A stretch of DNA of 31,263 nt. Origin: an uncultured bacterium. GTDB lineage: Bacteria > Bacteroidota > Ignavibacteria > Kapaibacteriales > UBA4661. The notes beneath the pieces are model-generated. The model worked only from the letters and a program-made list of their open reading frames with translations, was not told where the DNA came from and did not search any database. The DNA is taken from positions 1 through 31,263 of the forward strand of contig CALCNX010000135.1 of NCBI GenBank assembly GCA_937899715.1, written 5' to 3'. Shown in pieces: positions 25,155 to 31,263 of this stretch. A program made the translations under genes and the position numbers. Position 1 is the first letter of the stretch; the number at the start of each line of letters is the position of its first letter.

Positions 25155-27263
25155 TTACTGTGCCATTGGCAGTTCGACAACAAACGTTGCTTCTTTTCCT
25201 TCTACCGACGTACACCACACCTTGCCGTGCATGGCATCCACCAGTTTTTTGGTGATGTATAACCCCAGTCCCGTGCTGCTTTCGCCCCGCGTCGGTTGAG
25301 CGGAAAGGCGGGCAAATTTTTGAAATACCCGCTTCATATCGCGTTCCGTTAGCCCCATGCCTTCGTTGCGAATAGTCAGGGAAGCCGTTTTGTGAAGCAA
25401 ATCGGTATCGGTTCTAAGCCAAATACCGCCTTCCGCACGGGAGTATTTCACGGCATTGGAAATGAGATTGCTGATGACTTGCTCCAAAAAATTGACATCG
25501 GCAAGCACGGAGATTTCGGTATTTATCGGCTGATGAAGTGCTAATGATTTTGCCTGAATATCCGCGCTGTACTGCTCTATTACTTGCGTGAGAACAGTAG
25601 CGAGATTACAATGCCGCAAGCGAGGGGTAATTTCTCCTCGTTCAATCGCGCCGACTTCCAGCAAATGTTCGACCAAAGAGGTCATGCGTCCTGCTGTGCT
25701 GCGGATAGTGCTCAGTGTGCGGCGTTGTGCCGGGGCGAGCGCGTCTTCTTCCAGCATAGAAGCCAGCCCGACGATATTGGCAAGCGGGGCACGGAGGTCG
25801 TGGGAAGTGATATTCAAAAACTCATTTTTTTCTTCATTGAGCCGTACCAATTCTTCGTTTTGATCCTCAAGGCGCTGCTGCTGGGCAAGTATTTCTGTGT
25901 TGGTACGCCGTAAAGCAGATTCGGAGCGGCGTTTGGTGCGGTACTGCACAATAACCACCACAACAATCAAGGCAAAAAAAATGCTCGTACTGAGTAAGAT
26001 AATTTGAGTATTTCGCGCCTTGAGCCGTTCCACTTCTTGCTGCTCTCGGACAAGCAACAGCTGCTGCTCCGAGCGCTTAAATTCACGGTTTCGATTGAGC
26101 GCAGCTATGCGCTGTGTGGTCTGAGCGGAAAAAATTGAGTCGTTGAGTGCGATGTAGCGTTTCTGCATTTCAAACCCTTCCGATGTATTGCCAAGACGTG
26201 CCCATGCCGCCGCCGCAGCTTTATACGCATCGCGCTGCTCACGCAGGGCATGAATACCTGCCGCCAGACGAATTGCCTCTTCTGCTTCCTGAAGCGCAAC
26301 CCTTGTCTTGCCTTGCCGGAAGTGGAGTGCCGAAAGAATGACCAACGTGCGTGCAATACCCCGTTTATCCTGAAATGTACGCAATTTTCCCAATGCAAAC
26401 CGAAGTAATGAGTCTGCCCGATGTTGCTCGCCCTGTGCCAAAAGTGTTTTTCCTAAATCCCGTACGCAGAGTGTATAAACGTGCGACTGGGATGCGGCAA
26501 AATTCGGTGTTGCCGTTACGCGCTCGTAGTATTCCCGTGCTTTGGCGTATTCGTGCATTTCGCTGTACAAATTACCGATAAAGTAAAGCGTTCCTTTATT
26601 CTCTTGACCAAGCCTTTTGGCGTGATTGATTGATGTAGCAAAATGTTCCAAGGCGAGGTCATACATACCGAGTTGTGTGAAAACAATACCAAGATTTTCA
26701 TAAAAATTATAGATAAGGTCAATGTTTTCGGGCAATTTCTTTTGGCGAATGAGAGAATCGGACAAGGCAATGGCTTGAAAGGTATAATCAACAGCTTTGC
26801 TGTACTGTGCCATACTGACGTAGGTATTTGCTTCAATGCTGAGTGTAGCCAATATCATAGTATTATCCTGTAGCCGAGAGAATATCTGCCCGGATGCTTG
26901 GAAATATACCAATGCACTGTCATAGCGGTCTTCAAAGCGGTGATTAACACCGATGGCACGAAGGGCATTCGCTTCGCCGGGCAAATGGTGTAGCGCCCTG
27001 CTTATTCGGAGTGCTTCTTTGGCAAGTGTGATAGCACTGTCGCATTTATTGAGATAATGAAACTGCCACGAAGCCATCAAAATATCACTGACAAATCCCG
27101 TATCGGAGCGCCCTGCCGCCAGCCCTTGACGAATAAAACGCATAGTGCTGTCCTTCCGATGTGCTAAAGAATTGTCCTGAGCGGAGCGCTGCCCAAACAC
27201 AAGGAAGGGTGCTGACGGTAAGAATATCAGGACGAGCGCGGAGAAAACAAAAATTTTTCGCAT
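25155..27263 (-). CDS. TPR-containing sensor histidine kinase
   Basis: A 702-residue membrane kinase. The N-terminal signal segment (MRKIFVFSALVLIFLPSAP) is followed by a large periplasmic helical region at about 30-390 with TPR-type repeats (for example NLGIVFTQLGMYDLALEHFA). A coiled stretch and a transmembrane helix (IILLSTSIFFALIVVVVIVQ) follow near residues 420-440. Then a second coiled coil leads to the HisKA domain with His488 in LNITSHDLRAPL, and an HATPase domain with NLISNAVKYSRAEG (N box) and STGLGLYITKKLV (G box). It is not a hybrid: no receiver is attached. ATG 27263 gives the cleanest signal peptide; ATG 27290 is an alternative. It is divergent from the LytTR regulator at 27339, its likely partner. 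The signal sensed is unknown. Confidence 0.88.
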   Translation of the reverse strand: MRKIFVFSALVLIFLPSAPFLVFGQRSAQDNSLAHRKDSTMRFIRQGLAAGRSDTGFVSDILMASWQFHYLNKCDSAITLAKEALRISRALHHLPGEANALRAIGVNHRFEDRYDSALVYFQASGQIFSRLQDNTMILATLSIEANTYVSMAQYSKAVDYTFQAIALSDSLIRQKKLPENIDLIYNFYENLGIVFTQLGMYDLALEHFATSINHAKRLGQENKGTLYFIGNLYSEMHEYAKAREYYERVTATPNFAASQSHVYTLCVRDLGKTLLAQGEQHRADSLLRFALGKLRTFQDKRGIARTLVILSALHFRQGKTRVALQEAEEAIRLAAGIHALREQRDAYKAAAAAWARLGNTSEGFEMQKRYIALNDSIFSAQTTQRIAALNRNREFKRSEQQLLLVREQQEVERLKARNTQIILLSTSIFFALIVVVVIVQYRTKRRSESALRRTNTEILAQQQRLEDQNEELVRLNEEKNEFLNITSHDLRAPLANIVGLASMLEEDALAPAQRRTLSTIRSTAGRMTSLVEHLLEVGAIERGEITPRLRHCNLATVLTQVIEQYSADIQAKSLALHQPINTEISVLADVNFLEQVISNLISNAVKYSRAEGGIWLRTDTDLLHKTASLTIRNEGMGLTERDMKRVFQKFARLSAQPTRGESSTGLGLYITKKLVDAMHGKVWCTSVEGKEATFVVELPMAQ

Positions 27264-27338
27264 ATTTAGTGTCTTGTTGCTTTTTGTCATTGGCAAACGT
27301 TCATGTTGTTTGTATTTCCGAAATGTTGGTTTGTTGCT

Positions 27339-28055
27339 ATGATTCATTGTGCAATTCTTGATGACGACCCCGTAGCGGCGGAAATTCTCGCGCATCAGGT
27401 GGGGAAAGATACCAGACTTCATTTGCAGGGCGTGTATGAGCACCCGCACGAGGCGTTGCTTGCTTTTCAAACAAATCCGCCCTCACTGCTGTTTCTGGAT
27501 ATACATTTGCCGGAAGTAAGCGGTCTTGAGCTTTTTCGTGCCATGCGGACACCGCCCGTCGTTATTTTTACGACTGTCAGCCGACTTCATGCAATCGAAG
27601 CCTTCGACCTTGACGCTGCGGACTATCTGGTCAAGCCGTTTACCTTTGAGCGTTTTTTACAGGCAGTTTCCAAAGCAATAAAAGTGCTGGAATCGCGGTC
27701 ATTATCCGCCGTTAAGCATCCGTTGCCGTCCGTTGGGGATGCACCTCATGTTTTGTGGGTGAAAGCCGAGGGCAAAATTATGAAAATTATTACGACGGAA
27801 ATTCTTTATATCGAAGCGGAAGAAAATTACGTGCATATCGTAACGCAGTCCGAGCGATTTATGGTCTTACAATCGCTTAAAACACTTGAGGAATCCTTGC
27901 CTGAAGGGATGTTCTGCCGTATTCACCGTTCTTATCTGATTTCACTGCGCCATGCCACGAGTATCGAAGGCAATATGATTACCGTTGGCGGTGCAATGCT
28001 GCCGATTGGGAGAAGCTATCGGGAAGCGCTTTTGGAGCGTATTGCCTTGCGATAA
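27339..28055 (+). CDS. LytTR-family response regulator
   Basis: A 238-residue two-domain regulator. The receiver domain (about 1-120) has the acidic pocket ILDDDP, phospho-acceptor Asp54 in LLFLDIHLP, Thr in VIFTTVS and Lys in YLVKPFTF. The LytTR DNA-binding domain (about 140-238) shows ILYIEAEENYVHI, FCRIHRSYLISLRH and LPIGRSYREALLERI, the usual pattern. ATG 27339 (MIHCAILDDD) matches the family start. It lies 75 bases from the start of the divergent histidine kinase, so the two probably form a two-component pair and may control each other. The target genes are not shown by the sequence; the adjacent T9SS cargo and envelope genes are candidates. Confidence 0.92.
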   Translation: MIHCAILDDDPVAAEILAHQVGKDTRLHLQGVYEHPHEALLAFQTNPPSLLFLDIHLPEVSGLELFRAMRTPPVVIFTTVSRLHAIEAFDLDAADYLVKPFTFERFLQAVSKAIKVLESRSLSAVKHPLPSVGDAPHVLWVKAEGKIMKIITTEILYIEAEENYVHIVTQSERFMVLQSLKTLEESLPEGMFCRIHRSYLISLRHATSIEGNMITVGGAMLPIGRSYREALLERIALR

Positions 28056-28205
28056 ATCTCCGCTTCATTTGTCCTTGTTTTTCTGTTATTCGTCAATTCG
28101 TGCCGTCCGTTGGTCAAGAAAATGCAGCTTGTCTCGCACACCTCGTGTAGATTGGCAGTGTAATTTTTTTTGTTTCTTATCTACCAACCATCATCCTTTC
28201 GTGCT

Positions 28206-29225
28206 ATGAATACACGTTCTCTTTTTCAAGTGCTGCTCATTCTTGCTATCGGTTTCTGTACTCTTTCTGCACATGGCTTGCGCTCGGCATCACCCGATGC
28301 AAACGGCATCACAAGCGAGTTTCACCGCACTAACCTAGGGAAAATCTTATTCTCCAAAACTCCAATTGTGATTGGCAAGGAAAATCCTGCGCAGTTTACC
28401 ACACAGTTCACCTCAAAAGACAAAATTTATGCGGTTGCGTATTTGAACGGGAGTTTGAAAAAACTTATCGGGAAATCTACCGAGGCTTCGGGCATCTATA
28501 CATACGTGGTGGATAATGAGCCGAACAGCAGCCGAAGCGGTGCGATTGCCTTCACGCATAACGATTCCGACCTGAACCAAGCGTGGTACAGTATTGAAAT
28601 CATCCCCGACCCTGATAAAGCCTTGCATGGCTTGGATGCTATGGAATGGTACAATGCGTTTGCCATACAAGAACCTGCCAAACACACCTTCAAAATTGAA
28701 TTTACAACGGAAAAGAAAAAGTTTGGCTCGACTGAGTATGCTCCTGCTTTTGCTGCCGGGGAAATAACGCTTGATTTGACGGATATGAACCTTGATGCTA
28801 TGCGGGCAAATGCGGAATCGGCTCAGGAGAAAGCGCAGAATAATTGGGCACGAAATAACACATCGCTGCCGGATTGGTACGGCAAGCCGAGCCAAAAATA
28901 TAAAGACCCCGATCTTTCATCAGCGAATTTGCAGGCAATTTTTCAGCGCCACTGGGCTGCAGAAGGTCGTCAGGTGTTGAAAATTGTTACGCTGGAGAAC
29001 CCACCGCACGAAGAATGGGTGCTGTACAAAAATGAATTTGGTATTCCCAAAGAGAAAGTGACGGGTGGAAAAATAGGAATCCTGTACAAAGCAAAAGACG
29101 GCTGGTGCTATTTCGCAGAGAATGTCTATTTCCGCCGGGATTACACAGGTGGCGGACAGTACGGTTCGGTGGTGTATCACGCAGAACGAGACGTTACGAA
29201 AATTGACTGCGCGAAAGTAAAGTAG
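28206..29225 (+). CDS. Secreted protein of unknown function
   Basis: A 339-residue protein with a signal peptide (hydrophobic core about 8-20, cut near LSAHG). The mature part has mixed beta/alpha character: an N-terminal half with KDKIYAVAYLNGSLKKLIG, a helical stretch near 205-220 (ANAESAQEKAQNNWARNN) and a C-terminal ~100 residues with VLKIVTLENPPHEEWVLYK and YFAENVYFRRDYTGGGQY. I recognise no family. The C-terminal part is echoed by a broken copy at 29949-30054, so it belongs to a family with at least one more member once. ATG 28206 (MNTRSLFQVLL) gives a good signal peptide. A lipoprotein gene follows after 30 bases, a likely operon. It is 150 bases from the LytTR gene. Confidence 0.72.
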   Translation: MNTRSLFQVLLILAIGFCTLSAHGLRSASPDANGITSEFHRTNLGKILFSKTPIVIGKENPAQFTTQFTSKDKIYAVAYLNGSLKKLIGKSTEASGIYTYVVDNEPNSSRSGAIAFTHNDSDLNQAWYSIEIIPDPDKALHGLDAMEWYNAFAIQEPAKHTFKIEFTTEKKKFGSTEYAPAFAAGEITLDLTDMNLDAMRANAESAQEKAQNNWARNNTSLPDWYGKPSQKYKDPDLSSANLQAIFQRHWAAEGRQVLKIVTLENPPHEEWVLYKNEFGIPKEKVTGGKIGILYKAKDGWCYFAENVYFRRDYTGGGQYGSVVYHAERDVTKIDCAKVK

Positions 29226-29255
29226 CGTATTTTTTTACAACTTAATTATTTTTCT

Positions 29256-29948
29256 ATGATACGGTATATTTCCTTGAAGAATCGGCTTATACTCACAGTC
29301 GTAGCCGTCTGTGCAATGATGACAAGTTGTTCCTCCGTGCTTATTCGTAAGCCTATATCGCTTGTCGTGGCAAAAGACCAACCAAGTATGTACACTTTTA
29401 CCCCGCCAAATTCTATTGGTGATAAAATCGGCGTACTTGAGAATAAAGAAGGCGAGTCTCTTGCGGCTTTGGGGTATCGCGCACGCGCGCATCTTGCTGA
29501 ACGGGACTATTTTATTCTTAATAGAAAAGGTCAAGAAGTTCTTGTGCAAGAAGGTGAAGTTATTACGGAGTACACCAACAGTCTCAATAAACAAGAGCCA
29601 ATATTTATGCTCCCTAAAGAGAAGGAAAAAGCAGCCTGGGACAGAGTGACTTTATATTTGACTCGCAATAATTACAAACTCAAATTTGATAATAGTTTGG
29701 GCGAAGAGCGCATGGAAACGGTGCCGGTGAAAAAGGAAGATAAATACTACACGTTTATCCGTCGTGCTAAAATAAAGTCAAATGGAGAAACAATAGCAAA
29801 TGGCGCAGCAGAATTTGAAGTACGCTCAAGTTTTGATTTAATGGATGGCATGACGTTTAGTAAAGCGGCTCGGTGGTTTGCACATTTTCTGGCAACAGGC
29901 TTGCAAACTGACCCTGCAAAAGAAGAAACGACATCTGAGTCGAAGTAG
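29256..29948 (+). CDS. Predicted lipoprotein of unknown function
   Basis: A 230-residue protein with a lipoprotein signal (about 1-25) ending MTSC, so it is probably lipid-anchored. The mature part is charged and beta-rich (RKGQEVLVQEGEVITEYTNS; KLKFDNSLGEERMETVPVKK) and ends in an acidic/Ser/Thr tail. No family is recognised. It lies 30 bases after the secreted protein at 28206 and ends where a broken copy of that protein begins. Base composition here is more AT-rich than in the envelope operon. Confidence 0.65.
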   Translation: MIRYISLKNRLILTVVAVCAMMTSCSSVLIRKPISLVVAKDQPSMYTFTPPNSIGDKIGVLENKEGESLAALGYRARAHLAERDYFILNRKGQEVLVQEGEVITEYTNSLNKQEPIFMLPKEKEKAAWDRVTLYLTRNNYKLKFDNSLGEERMETVPVKKEDKYYTFIRRAKIKSNGETIANGAAEFEVRSSFDLMDGMTFSKAARWFAHFLATGLQTDPAKEETTSESK

Positions 29949-30054
29949 ATTTTGATGCTGAATCGTTTCAGAGTGAATTATACAGATGGTCGGTAAGGTT
30001 ATTTACCATGCCGAAGGAGAATCAACAAAAATTGATTGCGCCCGTGTCAAACAG
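29949..30054 (+). pseudogene. C-terminal remnant of a paralogue of the 28206 secreted protein
   Basis: Just after the lipoprotein stop, the plus strand encodes, in shifted frames, a copy of the last ~38 residues of the 28206 product. In one frame there is FRVNYTDGR (29961-29993; compare FRRDYTGGG). After a one-base shift GKVIYHAEGESTKIDCARVK follows (29992-30051; compare GSVVYHAERDVTKIDCAKVK). The copy has no start codon or upstream part, and its stop has become a read-on codon. It is a decayed duplicate, not an expressed gene. The match is seen by direct translation; about 14 of the last 20 residues are identical. Confidence 0.7.
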
Positions 30055-30095
30055 CGCTTCATATATTTTTTCACGTTTATTTACTATTATTTTCC

Positions 30096-30515
30096 ATGAT
30101 GAATCAACGTACTCGTTTTCGTATAGCTATTCTTGCTGTGGTATCTGTATTCTGCCTGTTGGCAGCAAGCTGTACCTCCAACAGCATTTCCGCTACGCCA
30201 AGCAATGAAGAACTCTTAGCCGGCACAAGTTCCAAAACGTGGGCACTCACAAAGATTGTGTCTATGGGAATGGACGGCACATCACAACTGGCATTCACGC
30301 AGACGTTTAAGCGAGACGGCTCACTTCTGACAGTAGTTACCAAACCCACCGCACAAACTGATGCAGGCAAATGGAAACTTTTCGGCACAACATTAACACT
30401 GACAGCCTCCACAGGAAGCGATCTGGTGTACAAAATAGAATCGCTCACTGCTACCGTATTAAAAGTGACGCTTGCCAACGATGCAAGCACACAAATAGAG
30501 TTCACAGCCCAATAA
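30096..30515 (+). CDS. Small lipoprotein, lipocalin-like
   Basis: A 139-residue predicted lipoprotein. The signal (about 1-25) ends LLAASC, a canonical lipobox. The mature ~110 residues show a beta-strand pattern with SSKTWALTKI, TQTFKRDGSLLTVV, GKWKLFGTTLTLT and a hydrophobic strand end, much like the lipocalin-like lipoproteins common in Bacteroidota. ATG 30096 and ATG 30099 are equally good starts (MMNQRTRF). A strong terminator follows. Binding of a small hydrophobic ligand is only inferred from the fold pattern. Confidence 0.7.
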   Translation: MMNQRTRFRIAILAVVSVFCLLAASCTSNSISATPSNEELLAGTSSKTWALTKIVSMGMDGTSQLAFTQTFKRDGSLLTVVTKPTAQTDAGKWKLFGTTLTLTASTGSDLVYKIESLTATVLKVTLANDASTQIEFTAQ

Positions 30516-30533
30516 ACCAAATATTGATGCTAT

Positions 30534-30570
30534 CAAGGGCGAGCCTTTCTGCTCGCCCTTGGTTGTTTTT
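30534..30570 (+). terminator. Rho-independent terminator after the small lipoprotein gene
   Basis: An 11-base perfect stem (CAAGGGCGAGC with GCTCGCCCTTG) and 6-base loop are followed by GTTGTTTTTG, shortly after the stop at 30515. Confidence 0.88.
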
Positions 30571-30644
30571 GTTACAGATGCTCCTTTCCAAAGCATGAGC
30601 AATCCATCACTTTTTCCATTCCGGCACATCACCTGTATTTGAGC

Positions 30645-31244
30645 ATGGACTTTCTTGTCGCTACCATTGATTGTATCGCTATCATATCGGCACTTTGGAT
30701 TGTGTATCTTTTCTGCCGAGATATATTTTTCCGGCTCGTTTTAGGAAAGAAGAAAGGTAGCACATATCCCAAACTAAAGCGGAGAATGCTCAAGGAACAA
30801 TTAAAAACAACCTTCATTAATGACAAAGAGGCTGCAATCAATCAATGGGTACAAAAGAGCATAGCAGGGTTATTCTGTGGATTCGTGCTTTTCTATTTTG
30901 TGATACACTGTATTGATCTTTACCAACTCTGCTATCTCCGTGATTATTCGCAAATGCAAATTACGGAAGCCGAGATTATTGATGTGGAAGCAACAAATGG
31001 GTATCGGGCATCTTATCGTTTTCAAACCATAGAGGATAGCTTGAATCCAAGCGGTAAATGGTTTAGCTCTCGTTCCGAATATACGACCGGACAATTCCCC
31101 CGTATGGATTATATCACGATTACAGAGGAAGAGTACGAGGTGTTTCTTGCCAATCCAAAATCTTCTCTTTGTGTTCGATACGTTAAAAATAATCCCAGAA
31201 TTAACAAACTGAGCTGCCCCCCATTTTTTGGACAGGTAGTGTAG
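30645..31244 (+). CDS. Membrane protein of unknown function, possibly DUF3592-like
   Basis: A 199-residue protein with two membrane segments, near 3-22 and about 75-95 (SIAGLFCGFVLFYFVIHCI), separated by a basic cytoplasmic stretch. The C-terminal part has the ITEAEIIDVEATNGYRASYR pattern followed by YVKNNPRINKL, weakly like DUF3592 proteins, where a small beta domain follows a membrane helix. TTG at 30639 is also possible, but ATG 30645 is preferred. It is separated from the small lipoprotein gene by a terminator. The window ends 19 bases after its stop, so its downstream neighbour is unseen. Confidence 0.6.
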   Translation: MDFLVATIDCIAIISALWIVYLFCRDIFFRLVLGKKKGSTYPKLKRRMLKEQLKTTFINDKEAAINQWVQKSIAGLFCGFVLFYFVIHCIDLYQLCYLRDYSQMQITEAEIIDVEATNGYRASYRFQTIEDSLNPSGKWFSSRSEYTTGQFPRMDYITITEEEYEVFLANPKSSLCVRYVKNNPRINKLSCPPFFGQVV

Positions 31245-31263
31245 ATAAGTTTTCTGCACTATA

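Overview
The window looks like chromosomal DNA from a Bacteroidota/Chlorobiota-type bacterium (FCB group; the Kapabacteria–Chlorobi side fits best, but that is an inference). The reasons are: secreted proteins with C-terminal type IX secretion (T9SS) sorting domains; several TAnnTTTG-type -7 promoter boxes with upstream TTG boxes; generally weak Shine-Dalgarno sequences; and many OmpA-like, barrel and short lipoprotein genes. No tRNA, rRNA, CRISPR array or replication origin was seen.

Region 1 (1-6675, plus strand). The window opens inside an IS5-type insertion sequence whose transposase reading frame is cut by an in-frame amber codon. Next come a CruF-like carotenoid biosynthesis membrane protein, a DASH-type cryptochrome/photolyase, a cystathionine gamma-synthase/lyase family enzyme and 1-deoxyxylulose-5-phosphate synthase (dxs). 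The carotenoid gene, the photolyase and dxs (isoprenoid precursor supply) fit a pigment and light-damage theme.

Region 2 (6676-10750). A decayed, transposase-like relic lies beside two minus-strand genes: a monofunctional peptidoglycan transglycosylase (mtgA) and an HD-domain phosphohydrolase. A divergent HtrA/Deg periplasmic protease with a complete catalytic triad and two PDZ domains follows, closed by a clear terminator.

Region 3 (11050-23033) is an envelope and secretion region. A T9SS cargo/adhesin-like protein overlaps by 4 bases a barrel protein with two OmpA-like domains. A short collagen-like lipoprotein follows. It shares a bidirectional terminator with the convergent ribH (lumazine synthase). 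After a 135-bp palindromic repeat element comes an overlapping three-gene operon: a large barrel/coiled-coil/double-OmpA protein, a TPR-like plus barrel protein, and a von Willebrand A protein with a Ser/Gln/Thr-rich tether and a C-terminal OmpA-like domain. Three of the OmpA-like domains in this region have Ser where the peptidoglycan-binding Asp normally sits, and a fourth is more degenerate. This locus is the best candidate for an undescribed surface system.

Region 4 (23064-31263). An inverted-repeat element separates the VWA gene from a convergent second T9SS cargo gene, which has a good promoter. A TPR-containing sensor histidine kinase is divergent from a LytTR response regulator. The window ends in small orphan envelope genes: a secreted protein of unknown function, two lipoproteins and a membrane protein. 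Between the lipoproteins is a broken C-terminal remnant of a paralogue of the secreted protein.
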